Assembly (NCBI RefSeq): GCF_958299795.1
Contig: NC_133211.1
Span: 12,402,711 to 12,466,710, forward strand
Reading direction: 5' to 3'
DNA length: 64,000 nt
Origin: Porites lutea
Lineage: Eukaryota; Cnidaria; Anthozoa; Scleractinia; Poritidae
Within the stretch, counting starts at the first letter, position 1. Every line of letters begins with the position of its first letter. The notes under the pieces are model-generated. The model had not been told where the DNA came from. It did not search any database and saw only the letters and a program-made list of their open reading frames with translations. Below, piece after piece: positions 11,511 to 31,171 of this stretch. The position numbers and the translations under genes were made by a program.

Positions 11511-11656
11511 GAGGCTGACGGTGACCTTGTTTTGATACAAACCTCCTTTGCTTTGTTATGGAAATTGTATGTGAAAAATACTGGTTAGCATAAGAGTACC
11601 TTGATTTACATGATAAAGCAGGAAGGTTTGTATCAAAACAAGGTCAACTCCAGCCT
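11511..11656. mobile_element. MITE in the 3' region of the hydroxylase-domain gene
   Basis: Left arm AGGCTG..GTGACCTTG followed by TTTTGATACAAACCT pairs with its reverse complement at 11619-11656 over more than 35 bp with few mismatches. It starts about 100 bp after the stop codon, so it is probably inside the 3' untranslated region and could fold as a hairpin in the mRNA. Confidence 0.8.
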
Positions 11657-11723
11657 TGGTTGATTACATAACTGTAAAATGGCCTATTCAGTCAATGAGA
11701 CTGTCCCTATTCTCGGAGTTGAT

Positions 11724-11892
11724 TCTGGCAGATCCAGGCGAGGGGCCTTGGGGGGGCCCAGGCTACCCCTTACTTTTAGACCAAATTGAGGCTCAAAGGG
11801 TCCAAAACTTTTGGGGGGAGACCAGTTCCCCCCTTATCTAAGGGTCTGGATGACCGGGCCCCCCCTTTATCTCAAGGTCTGGATCCAGCACT
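11724..11892. mobile_element. MITE of the GGCGGATCC family (copy 1)
   Basis: Both ends carry GGCAGATCCAGG / GGTCTGGATCC-type inverted termini around a G- and C-run-rich interior. It is the same family as 43918-44093. The long homopolymer runs suggest replication slippage. The short frames across it are artefacts. Confidence 0.7.
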
Positions 11893-11899
11893 GTTCAAA

Positions 11900-12100
11900 A
11901 CCTGTTGTTTTGCGTATTGAGGGGGAAGCCATGTTGCTGTTGGTACTGATTTTACCATTGTATTTGCGCTTTTCCTGTCGCTGTAGCAGTTTCAACCCAT
12001 CTTTGTGTCATTTGTTCATGCCATTGCTGCTGTCTTATGTTGCTGTTTCAAGGCCATGTTGCTTGCTGGAATTTTACCCTAGAAGGGCCTCCTTTATCTT
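11900..12100. repeat. Dispersed repeat, copy sharing sequence with 47980-48120
   Basis: This stretch and 47980-48120 share the same order of phrases (GTTGTTTTGC, then GCCATGT..CTGT.GGTA, then CCCATCTTTxTGTC, then TTT.AAGG.CATGT). I cannot find termini, so the element class is unknown. It is not coding. Confidence 0.55.
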
Positions 12101-12113
12101 TTGCAAATACTAT

Positions 12114-12119
12114 AATAAA
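12114..12119 (+). terminator. Polyadenylation signal candidate of the hydroxylase-domain gene
   Basis: AATAAA lies 700 bases after the stop codon at 11414. If used, the 3' untranslated region would include the two elements at 11511-11892. Confidence 0.35.
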
Positions 12120-12316
12120 ATGTAATAGCAAATCTGAATGTGTAGAATGGTATTCCATTGTTTAAATTACTTTTTTTTTTAATCAAAAACAGGACACTCA
12201 GTACATCTCAAAAGGAAAATTAATGTTTGATTGGACATCTTTTGTAAAGATGATCATATAAAATCAGTCTTTGCCACACTCCAACAGCTAATTTTGGTTC
12301 TACCAAACCATCCAGC

Positions 12317-12538
12317 GTGCAAAGAAAGTACTGTCCGATAGCCCGGGGCTAGTGGATTTTGCTATCGGGCTAGTGAATTCTGTTTTTAACTTGCCCGACG
12401 GGCAGGTGATGTTTTATGAGGAATTTGAATAACAGAAGAACAAAAAGCTTTTGGGGCTAGTTGAAATGACGTCTGGGCTAGTAAATGCTAGCTTCAGCTT
12501 GCCCGAAGGGCAAGCTGTAAAAGTGATTTTCTTTGCAC
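12317..12538. mobile_element. MITE with GTGCAAAGAAA termini (copy 1)
   Basis: GTGCAAAGAAAG at the left is mirrored by TTTTCTTTGCAC at the right. The interior carries short palindromes such as GCTTGCCCGAAGGGCAAGC and two GGGCTAGT phrases. It is about 222 bp and non-coding. A second copy lies at 13504-13749 in the same orientation. Confidence 0.85.
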
Positions 12539-13189
12539 CCTGCCATCTCTTAACAAGTTAGAGAACTGAGATGTTGGTAGGGGGTACTAATGACCCCTCT
12601 CAGTCCTTTGTCAAGAAAAGAAGATAATATAGTATGTAACTCGTAATAAATCCACCTTGGCTACCTCTGACAGCTGCACTGTACTAAAAATGATTAATGT
12701 TGTCAACATGATCATGATACTAAAACATTTAATGCAGGCCAATCTTAAGGTTATAATGTTGTTGTCTCTTTTACAAAAACTTTTATCAGGTACCTCACTT
12801 TGATGGTGATAAAATTAATTTGTAAAACTATTACCAACCAAGCAACAACAACAATATTGGTTAATAAACTGGAAATAATACTAAAACTTCAAGTCACATT
12901 TTTTAAACGCCATTATCTTATCTTTTTCAGCTGTTGATTTCAATGCCCCTTGCTACCAATCAATAGGGTTGTAATAAAGAATAAAGTTTAAATGCAACTA
13001 AAACATTTTGTTATCAATAAATTTATCATCTGGTCAGACTGAAGTAGGAAGTTAAATTTAATACAGGTAAGTAACACCAGAAGAGTTTTACATGAATGGC
13101 TTTCTTCAGCAAACTCAGAAAGTGATGATATATTACATGCCTTGATATGCGGTTCCAAAAGATACAAGCAGTGATTTTGTTACAAATAG

Positions 13190-13300
13190 TTATGGTGAGT
13201 CCTGGGACTCATCATCGACATGTGAAAAATCATGAGTCCCTGTCAATAACCAATGAGTCCCAGTTCAAAAAAACAAGGAGTCCTAAATTGAAAATGCTTT
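13190..13300. repeat. Cluster of degenerate GAGTCC repeats
   Basis: The phrase (A)TGAGTCC(C) recurs about five times within 110 bases at irregular spacing. I see no termini or coding sense, and it is likely a decayed local repeat. Confidence 0.45.
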
Positions 13301-13503
13301 GCCCTTTATGTAACTAGACAGTTAATCTGGAGACAGAGGTCAAAACTCAGAAAAATCGCACAAACAGGATATTCTACCAAAAATTCTTCAAATTGATTGA
13401 TCATTCTTTGCCTCCTATGGGACGTACGCCATGAATTATTTCATTTTAACTTCCAATTTTTTTATGTACACTATATACCTTATAATAATATTTTTATTGA
13501 GCA

Positions 13504-13749
13504 TGCAAAGAAAGTAGTGTCTGATAGCCCGGGACTAGACAGTTGATTTTGCTTTTGGGCTAGTGAATTCTGTTTTTTACTTGCCCGACAGACAAGTGAT
13601 GTTTGCTGAGGAATTTGAATAACAGAAGAACTGTGAAATTAATTCTGCTTGTCAAAACGCTTATAGGGCTAGTTGAGATGACGTCTGGGCTAGTAAATGC
13701 TAGCTTCAACTTGCGCGAATGGCAAGCTGTAAAAATGATTTTCTTTGCA
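13504..13749. mobile_element. MITE with TGCAAAGAAA termini (copy 2)
   Basis: It is collinear with the copy at 12317-12538 (same termini, same internal GGAATTTGAATAACAGAAGAA-like segment), with a roughly 25-bp extra stretch inside. The two copies lie about 1 kb apart as direct repeats between the hydroxylase-domain gene and Deltex. Confidence 0.85.
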
Positions 13750-14009
13750 CCCTGTTATCTCTGTGAAATTTATTTTTTCAACCTCTCATTGCCCTAGCTA
13801 CCTGTAGTTAAGAACAGTTACTGTTGTAGAAATCAACTGGGACTAAAAGGTTTCTGTATTCACTGTCACGGTTGGTACTGCTGTGTTAACTCAAAAGCCT
13901 TGGTTATTTAACGATTTTTTATGAGTATAATTTACAATGTAAGTCAGTGTCATCATGGATCTTTCAAGGCCTCCTCTTTCTCTGTTGGGCAGTTTTATCC
14001 CATTTTTAA

Positions 14010-23650
<9,641 letters not shown>

Positions 23651-24024
23651 CCCATAAGGGAAAAAAACGGCGCAACGAAACGAAAAATGGAATCAAAATA
23701 TGCCGTCACTCCACTAACTTTCCCGCCTGCCTTGGGGACCGCGCCTGTTAGGCCGAGAGAGATGGAAACGATAGATTATTACTTTTGATTGGTCGGTCCT
23801 AAGCCAACCAATGAAAAATGTTCATTTACAAGGAAATGATGACGTAAAGAGCTTATTGTGACGAAACCGGTTTGCCAAGGTTTTTTCGAGAAATATTTGG
23901 ATTCTGCTGCTCGTGGCAACGGGGAAGCAGCCATATTGAAATTATGGTCAACTGAGTTAGGGGTTGGGATTTTTATATTGATTTCTTCGTTTTCATCGCT
24001 GCCGATCGCAGGGTGGTATTCAGA
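23651..24024. promoter_or_regulatory. Divergent promoter of Deltex and ccdc92 with paired CCAAT boxes
   Basis: Only 374 bases separate the two start codons on opposite strands. GATTGGT at 23787-23793 and ACCAAT at 23807-23812 are CCAAT boxes facing opposite ways with centres about 20 bp apart, a layout typical of NF-Y-bound bidirectional promoters. No TATA box is evident. The stretch is relatively GC-rich compared with its surroundings. NF-Y use is inferred. Confidence 0.6.
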
Positions 24025-26206
24025 ATGGCGGGAACGCTAGCTCAGGCTCGCGTACAACTCCAAAATGCAGAAAGTTCTATCCTTTTTATGCAACAAGAAC
24101 ATGCGAAAACGCTGCAAGGCCTCTACGCTGAAATCAATAAACTTCAGAAGAAATGCGGAGGTATGGGTCATTTTTACTCGTAAACTCCCGTTTGATTTCG
24201 TGAGAATAACATTCTATTTTTTAATTTTTAGAACTGACTTTCAAATTAGCGATGAATGCTACCAGTTCTAGCGGAGATGAGGGTAAGTTTTGGATGATTT
24301 CCAGCGACGTTCGATTCTCCGTGTGATATTCTCAGTGTAAGCTTAATATTATTTACGCGGGTACAAAGGCGAACAGATGTTTTACCTTCCTTTTTTAAAA
24401 AATTATCCAAATAACAAAATATATTTTTGAAATCAATTAAGTCTCCGTCCCGTGAAGAATCCAACGAATTTTTAGTTTCAATATATCTATTTATTTAGTT
24501 CTTGTGTTAAAATAGTGTAAAAGTGTTGAAAGTTCGACTTGAATTTAATGGCGAAAAATGTTTTAGTGAACCGGTTTCGAAGGAAAAACATTTTCTTTAA
24601 GAATGCATGAACTTGTGATTTACTGTATTTGTACTTATTCCGGAGTGAGAGATCTTCATTTATACTTTTTGAATTTCTATCTCTTTGTCATCCATGTTTT
24701 TTGGGAAGTATTGCTTTAATTTGTTAAGAACCTTAGTCTATTGCATCCAATTCATCTTTTAGAGCGGATAGATTTTCCTTGGGTTTTTAATTGTTAATTA
24801 TTCAACAACGTGGCTGTAAGTACTTCAAGAAACCGCAATTTTTTGTACTCTAGAAATAGCATCAGTGTTTTTACTTTATATATGTTGAAGGACAAAATTT
24901 AATGTATGATCCCAAATTTAAAGACAAATTGTTACAATTAAAATTTATTAAATTCAGAGGCCCTTTTAGGGAAAATTCTTTCAAAGGACATTCTTTGGCA
25001 ACAAATGACGGAAAGATGGATTGCAACTTCAGCTCCAACAAAAACAAGGGCAAATGCCGTACGAAACTACGTGGTTAGCCCTTCAATACCTGGAAATAAG
25101 AGTTTTGAAATTCATCCGAGGGACATATATACTTTAAGAGTTTGATGTAGATGTTAACAGCTAAACTGAATTTTTTTTTATTTTCATTTACAGGACAAGT
25201 CAAGCAGAGTTTAGATGAGTCAGAAAAGATTTTAAATGAGTTAAAAACTGAGAATGTGGAACTTAAAGGGATCATTGAAGTGAAGAATAAAAGGATTGTC
25301 ATACTTGAAGGACAGTTAAAAAGTTTGAACCAAAAGTATGTGAAAGATCTTTCTGATAAGGAATCTAATTTGGCTGTGGTAGTAAAGGAACTGGAGAAGA
25401 AATCGGACACTGTTGCTTATCTGACTTCGCAACTACATAGTAATAAACTTCGTCAGTCTGGAAGGCGTAATCAAAGCAGACCATCAAGTGTCAAAAATGC
25501 TAAAGAAATATCACATGAAGCAAAGGAAACAGCAGCTCAAAGTGTAGCCACTACTGGCCATATTTCATCTCAGGTAGAGGCGTCCCCACCTTCAAGGACA
25601 CCTGTACCACCATCTGAGGGTACTCCTTCTAATGCACACCGACGTTATCGACGATCTGTAACATCTCCAGCTTCACAGGATGTTAAGGCATTAAGTAGCA
25701 AAATGAAGACTTCAAGAGCTGTGGGGATACAGGCTTCTCCAAATGAGATTCAGCTCAATGTTTCTCCAGTAAAATCAAGTACAGGAATGCCCCTACGCTC
25801 AAAACGAGCTTCATCACCCTCAAGACCAGGCTTGGGAATTTCTAGAGCTTTGCAGCGATCTGCAGGGAGGGACAAGCCTTTACCAGATGATTATGTTGAG
25901 TTCCTGAAAACTGGCACTAGACCTGAACCCCAAGTTGTTGTACGTGCTGCTCCTGAACCCTTACCTCCAATTTCAGCAAATGAAAGACTTTCAACAACAC
26001 CAAAACCTCCATATACTGGAAGAGTACAGATGACGCGGGGTCACTCCTCCCAGGGAGTACCTGCAGCTATTTACACAGTGGCCCCCGAGGGAGATGGTCC
26101 TGTGGCAGTAGAGGATGTTGGAAAAATTATTGTGTCACCATTAAGTTCGCCAGAGAAGGGATGGCGGCACAGGCAGCAGCCACAGCAGCAAAATGGACCA
26201 GACTAA
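24025..26206 (+). CDS. ccdc92: Coiled-coil domain-containing protein 92
   Basis: Three exons, 24025-24160, 24232-24282 and 25194-26206, join in phase to encode 399 residues. The N-terminal 135 residues are a coiled coil that tracks vertebrate CCDC92 closely: LQNAESSILFMQQEHAKTLQ, then ELTFKLAM, then LKTENVELKGIIEVKNKRI, and finally KKSDTVAYLTSQLH, the family hallmark. The remainder is a Ser/Pro-rich, basic, disordered tail with short conserved patches (RRYRRSV, LPDDYVEFLKTG, PLPPISA). Vertebrate CCDC92 is a centriole/cilium-associated protein that binds other ciliary components; a similar role is inferred. The start is the ATG directly before the coiled coil, 374 bases from the opposed Deltex start. 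At 399 residues it is somewhat longer than the human protein (about 331), the extra being in the tail. Confidence 0.93.
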
Positions 26207-26941
26207 TAGGGGTGCATGTTGTTGCCATGTAAATGTTTAGTGAGGGTATTAGGAAAAGCAATTTCAGTGTAAAATAATATGTACATTCTTTCTTGTAAAT
26301 AGTGTGCATAACCTTAGTTTTCAAGATGTTTTTTTTATCCTCTCAGTAAGAAAAACAGTTTTACACTCTTCATCATTGTTTGTATTGTACAGAATACATT
26401 GATAAATTCACAACGACAAGTTCTGTAATGGAGGCAGACTAAAGATGATTTTTTGTTATGATTGAAGGTTTTTAGTAATTTTGTTATGGTCTTTTAACAG
26501 TTTCTCTTTTTACAATCAATGTCACAAATCCTAGTGCACAAGTATTTCTTCTGAACCTATAAATATGCATGTAAGATAGAAAAAGAGTGTTTAGGTTTTT
26601 TCTGGTGTTAAGTTGCATGTGATTTCAAAGGTAATTCATTGCAAAAACAATATTGTAAGCTTAAGTAGAAATTAAACTGATAGACCTACATCAACTGTTT
26701 TGTATTATAAGAGTAAATTATAGCTGCTGTAAACATACAAAAGCGATGTGAATTCAAAACACCAAAATAGACTGTAAATGATTAAAATAATGTTTTTGAG
26801 TTGTGCACATAGTGATATTATTGTTTTGTCTGTGTGTCTACCCATGTGACTAGGACCAAAGGAAAGCATAAGCTAGTTAAGTCCCAGAAACTGCTCATGA
26901 TGCAATATGATTTTTTCTTTATACCTTATCTTATCATATTT

Positions 26942-27476
26942 GGGACCCGTTTCTCAAAAGTCCTGTTACCTTTACAGGCCCAAAGCAATATTTTGAAATA
27001 AAAATCTAGAAACAAAACAACTTTCCGTCCCGGTAATTATAAGGATTTTCGAGTAATGGACTCCTGAACACACGAACAAGGGACTTTTGTAATTTATTCT
27101 AAAAAGAAAAATATGTGATTTACCCAGAATTCCGAGGAGGCATCACTGTAGTCCGTGCTGTTATAACGAAGAACGTACAGTCAAAATATGCAGGTGGTCT
27201 ACAGTAAAACACACAATCAAGCTCCTCACAGCTGGGGCAGCTGTAGTGTCAGCTATAACATGTTACTATACTTCGATCTCGATCCTTTTTTCCGCGGCCA
27301 GGAGCTTGTTTCTCGAAAGTCCCGGTAACTTTTCGGTAATACGATGTAACCGTATCATCAGTTAACGAAGCAAAAGTGACCTGTGTGCTAGGAACTGTGC
27401 TACTATTCAACAGGTTTTGATTTTAGAATTTGCCTTCGGGCCCGAATAATTACCGAGCCTTTCGAGAAACGGGCCC
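26942..27476. mobile_element. TIR element with GGGnCCGTTTCTC termini, composite
   Basis: GGACCCGTTTCTCAAAAGTCC at the left end is mirrored by CTTTCGAGAAACGGGCCCC at the right end. A third copy of the terminus, TTGTTTCTCGAAAGTCCCGG, lies inside at 27308-27327 in direct orientation. The whole may therefore be two overlapping or nested copies. It is non-coding. An AATAAA at 26997-27002 inside it could serve as the ccdc92 polyadenylation signal. Confidence 0.65.
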
Positions 27477-28834
27477 CGGAACCGAAATTCCCGTTCCTCG
27501 TCGTTCAGTCTTTCTTTGCTCCGAAACCACACAGAAACGCTTCCTACGCAGGCTAAAGCAAACGGCTTTTCTTCTCTATTTTAATTTTTTTTTCTTCAAT
27601 TTCTCTATTTGCTTTTCGGCTGGTGTCAGACTGGGTTCATAGCTGCGTTTTCTTTTCTTATTTGCATTTTTCCCCATTATTTACCATTTATTTTTGTTTT
27701 GTCTTGCTTTTTATCATTTTTATAAGCGTTTTTCTTTTTATTATTTGCGTTTTCGTACGTTCTTATTTGCATTTGAGCCTTATGCGTATCTTAGCAAGAA
27801 AATATGGGCGGACAGACAGGGATGTGGACAAGGATGCACTAGTCCCCAAACACAAGAATCTTTGCCCTAACAAGCTGACTGGAAACAGGAAGGTGAGTTT
27901 GAAGTTTGTAACGCTGCAACCATGTTATCGATCGTGCAGGCAGTTTATGTCCAACCGATCGGCATTCTAAACTGAAAAACGCGGATATTTTCGTTTTTTC
28001 TTAGTTTGTCTTTTGTCGGGATTTCATTTACTTGCTACCGCTACTTTTTAGTCATGTCGCTTGTCGGAATTACCTCGACATACCCTTCTTGCTCTCGTCT
28101 TAGCGTCAACCATTGTTCTTTCAAAAGTCCTAGCCATTAACAATACTTTCTTTGTCTGTTTGTGGGTGTGTGTGTTTGTGTTTTTTCCAGGCTCGTCTAA
28201 CAATGTCGTGTGTTTTTGCTTTGTTTCTCGTATTAAATGGTCATTATAGTTTCTCTCCTGCACGAAAGGTTTGTGACCGTTTGATGTTCATTAGTTAATT
28301 TAAAGTAGTCCTATGCCAGCTCAGACTCACGATAGAACTTGAGAAATTAAATCTAGGTTTGAAAACGAAACTACAGCAGTACAGCTACCATCATTCTCTT
28401 AAAACAGGCTTAATGTCGTATTATCTATGAACGGGAATGTTGAATTTTTAGAGAGAAGTATAGAGGTGGCGTATTTTTAAGAAAGAGTTACAGTCTTCAC
28501 CACAAGTTTTTGTGCGTGAGTGTCAACATTTTCCAAGAGTTTTGAACGCCATTTCATCATGTGTGCAGTATTTTCTTTTTGGATAATAGCCAGCCACTTA
28601 TGACTTATTGGAATTAGGCCTGTCTCGATTATGCTCTTAAAATGCTCCAATCATGTACATCACAAGAACGCATTCATTATACTTGAATTAAAGTTGTGAG
28701 GTAGCCTCATGCAGTGCATGTGGCTACAGAAGGTGGGCATTGGGGCCGACTCGCAAAAAATCGCCCAGACTCACAAACCGCCAACAGTACCTCAAAAGGG
28801 AGAGTTTGTCCCCCCGCAGGCTAGATAAAAGACG

Positions 28835-28960
28835 AATGTGACACGAACTTAGTAGTAGAGCATATGGACTAGGTTACAGGTTCGATTCCTATTGAGAGTG
28901 ACTCGGAATTTTTCTTCCGAGAACCGCCTGTGTCACTGAATGAAAAATGTATCTGTTTGT
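28835..28960 (+). repeat. tRNA-like repeat fragment
   Basis: TAGTAGAGCATATGGACTAG followed 10 bases on by GGTTCGATTCC is the spacing of tRNA D-arm and T-arm (A and B box) sequences. No full cloverleaf closes, so this is a decayed tRNA-derived repeat rather than a gene. Confidence 0.45.
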
Positions 28961-29378
28961 TGAAAGGTGGCACGTGGTGTCTCTTACAAAGAGAGTTAAA
29001 ACAATAAAACTGTGATTTCGGAACCTAAAATAAGTGTCCGTACGTCCGTAATAGCGAAGCCCATTGTGTGTACAGTGGGAGTTTCTCTCAGAGACATTTT
29101 CACGCGGCCGATTCCGAAACATCCGCGGCCATGCGGGAGAAAAAGCCTCTGTTAAGGAGATACTGTAAGACTTTCCGGGGATTTCGCTCCTCTCCGTATT
29201 ATCTGGGGTATCTGTATTAGCGCGGTGTTAGCAAAGCGAGAGCTGACTATTTTATCCAAAATTATAGGCTAACAAGAGATCATAAAGAATCTCTTGAGGC
29301 GAATTAATCAGAGCGGCTTAACTGGAACAGGACTCGTGAACTTGTGAGTTTCTGTGAATATTTCCACTAATTTTATAG

Positions 29379-29452
29379 GCTGCGTAGCGGGCGCTAGGAA
29401 ATAATGGGCGCAAGAAAGAACCCCATTATTTCCTAGCGCCTGCCACGCATGC
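29379..29452. mobile_element. Short foldback element
   Basis: GCGTAGCGGGCGCTAGGAAA followed by TAATGGG is answered by CCCATTATTTCCTAGCGCC and TGCCACGC. The two arms of about 30 bp enclose a 13-bp loop. It resembles the termini of the element at 42801-42914. Confidence 0.8.
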
Positions 29453-29944
29453 GCAGGCGACTGATTGTGGATGTTGAAAAGCCAAAAAGTTCCTTTAGCT
29501 CTTGCGTGAAAAGCCGGTGTATATGCAGAAGTTTTTTCTCACTTCTTCGCCGGTCGTGGCTTTGGCCGGCGGCTGACACCAGGGCGGATGGCTGACACCG
29601 AAGCATCCCGCCGCACGGGGAAGAAAACTCCAGCCCCCAGGGAAGAGAACTCATAACAGGGGCTGGAGTGGAAGTGGTGTAACTCCTTCACATTTTAGAC
29701 ATTTTATTTAACTTTATTCTCTTATAGCTAAAGTGCAAATAATCATGAATATTTTTTCTAACGTAGAAGACCTTCACCAATCGAATAAAGTGGTTTTCTC
29801 CATAACAACCTATCGGCCATCACACCATCCTATCAATCTTCCTCGGAGCGGTACCAATAATCGCACGGGGCCTGACGCTTTCTCATCAGTAACACGCTGT
29901 TCGCTTCATTCATTCTCATCATGATCTCCTCGCTCGCATGAGAC

Positions 29945-30016
29945 TAATCTCGTACCCAGATCTTCACTCTGTTTTTACACTGAAAAGTGGCCGTGGGAGA
30001 TCTGGGTACGAGATTA
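29945..30016. mobile_element. 72-bp MITE with TAATCTCGTACCCAGATCT termini and 9-bp target duplication
   Basis: TAATCTCGTACCCAGATCT opens the element and its exact reverse complement closes it. The 9-bp word GCATGAGAC flanks both sides (29936-29944 and 30017-30025). A 9-bp duplication fits Mutator-like (MULE) elements, although the family cannot be proven without a transposase. Confidence 0.88.
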
Positions 30017-30042
30017 GCATGAGACTTTGATCTCAGCTTCTT

Positions 30043-30279
30043 CAGGTTCGGCCGGGGGGGGGGGGGGGGGGGGGAGTGGTATACCAGTATACCCGAAAAA
30101 AATTCGCCAAATTACCCAAAATTCATCCAAATATACCCAAAATTATACCCAGGTATACTTTATACCTGAAATTCAAAGAAAGTGATATACCGAATACCCG
30201 TATTTAAGCTGCAATATACCGTACACCCGATTTAAAAAGCCCCTGTGTACCGCATACCCCAAAACCCTGGCCGACCCTG
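30043..30279. mobile_element. TIR element with TATACCC-rich interior
   Basis: CAGGTTCGGCCGGGG at the left and CCCTGGCCGACCCTG at the right are inverted copies with two mismatches. The interior begins with a G run of about 20 and consists of degenerate TATACCC / GTATACC words repeated more than ten times. It is non-coding. Confidence 0.7.
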
Positions 30280-30639
30280 TTTCTTGGTCCACGTGAAGTT
30301 AATGAATGCCGAGAAGCATCACTAAAACCAATATAAAATCGAAGTATTGTTGAAAAGCTTTCGCATACTGCGATTTGATATTAAAACGCATTTTTTTTCC
30401 ATTTTGCTAGGAGGAAGGGGCGAAGGGGGTTATCCAGGTGATTCTGTCTTGCCTTTCATTGTTCCACGTTTATATTGAGTCATTTCTGACCGCACGATCC
30501 CCCGGATAGATTAATACTTATCAACCAAACCAGAAGCATTTTGTGGTTATATGCTTCTGACCAAACTTAACGCACAATAGCAACCATTGTTGAAGGTCTA
30601 AATGACCTAAATGTCGGCTTGTCCCTATTGCGTTCGGCA

Positions 30640-31060
30640 GCTTTTGATAAACTAGCTTTTGGCGTTGCCCATAGCAACTCTTTTCGCTGCTCTAGCAACC
30701 TCGAGCAACGGCAGCTTTCTGAGCAATTTTTGAGCAAAATAAAGGTTTAGAAAAAGAAAAAGTCAACGAGTTCACAGAAAAATTCAAGTTATGCGAATTT
30801 CTTAAGTTAATCTATCAGCCTAGAGGGTAAGCTTAACCCATATTTGCGAACAACTATTTAAAGGCTAGTTTCAAGCAATTTTTCTTGAACGATGTCAACA
30901 ATTATTGTGAAGAATGGAAAGCAAAGCTTTTAATGAACGTTCATATTCAAAAACTATCAATAAATTTAGGTAGCAACTTTTGAAATTTAGTTAGCAACCT
31001 TCTGGATTTTTGGCAATTTTTTAGCAACTATTTGACATTCCAGTAAGCAACTTTCCATAG
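30640..31060. repeat. Degenerate AGCAAC-rich repeat tract upstream of prpf19
   Basis: The word AGCAAC(T/C) recurs at least nine times, spaced 15-40 bases apart, in AT-rich DNA (clusters at 30675-30735 and 30970-31055). A tract rich in the complementary word, GTTGCC, lies at 45605-45700. I see no termini and no coding sense. Confidence 0.5.
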
Positions 31061-31126
31061 CTTATGTCTAAGACTACTCTATTGCCACGTTAGTTGGTTT
31101 GCCTGTGCATTAGCTGGTCAAGATTC

Positions 31127-31139
31127 TTCCCATAATCCC
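31127..31139 (+). promoter_or_regulatory. ZNF143-like promoter element of prpf19
   Basis: TTCCCATAATCCC lies 33 bases upstream of the prpf19 ATG. It resembles the ZNF143/Staf site core (TTCCCA.AAT.C), which is common at TATA-less housekeeping promoters. Binding is inferred from the motif only. Confidence 0.4.
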
Positions 31140-31171
31140 TTGCTGTTACGCATGCTTTGCGAGGAAACAAA

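Larger units (their letters stand above)
26207..31171. other. Intergenic spacer between ccdc92 and prpf19
   Basis: About 5 kb without a supported gene. The first part is the probable ccdc92 3' untranslated region. Open frames at 27430-27970 and elsewhere have T-rich, skewed composition and no recognisable domain. Elements at 26942-27476, 28835-28960, 29379-29452, 29945-30016 and 30043-30279, and a GCAAC-rich stretch at 30640-31060, are described separately. Bases 27500-28830 and 29460-29930 show nothing I can name. Confidence 0.5.

Noticed and set aside
13190-13300. CRISPR-like array suggested by recurring GAGTCC words
   Set aside because: Spacing and unit length are irregular, the word is only six to eight bases, and the context is animal nuclear DNA.
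27430-27970. Two open frames upstream of prpf19
   Set aside because: Their composition is T-rich and Phe/Ile/Leu-skewed, with no domain and no supporting splice pattern, and the first overlaps a TIR element.
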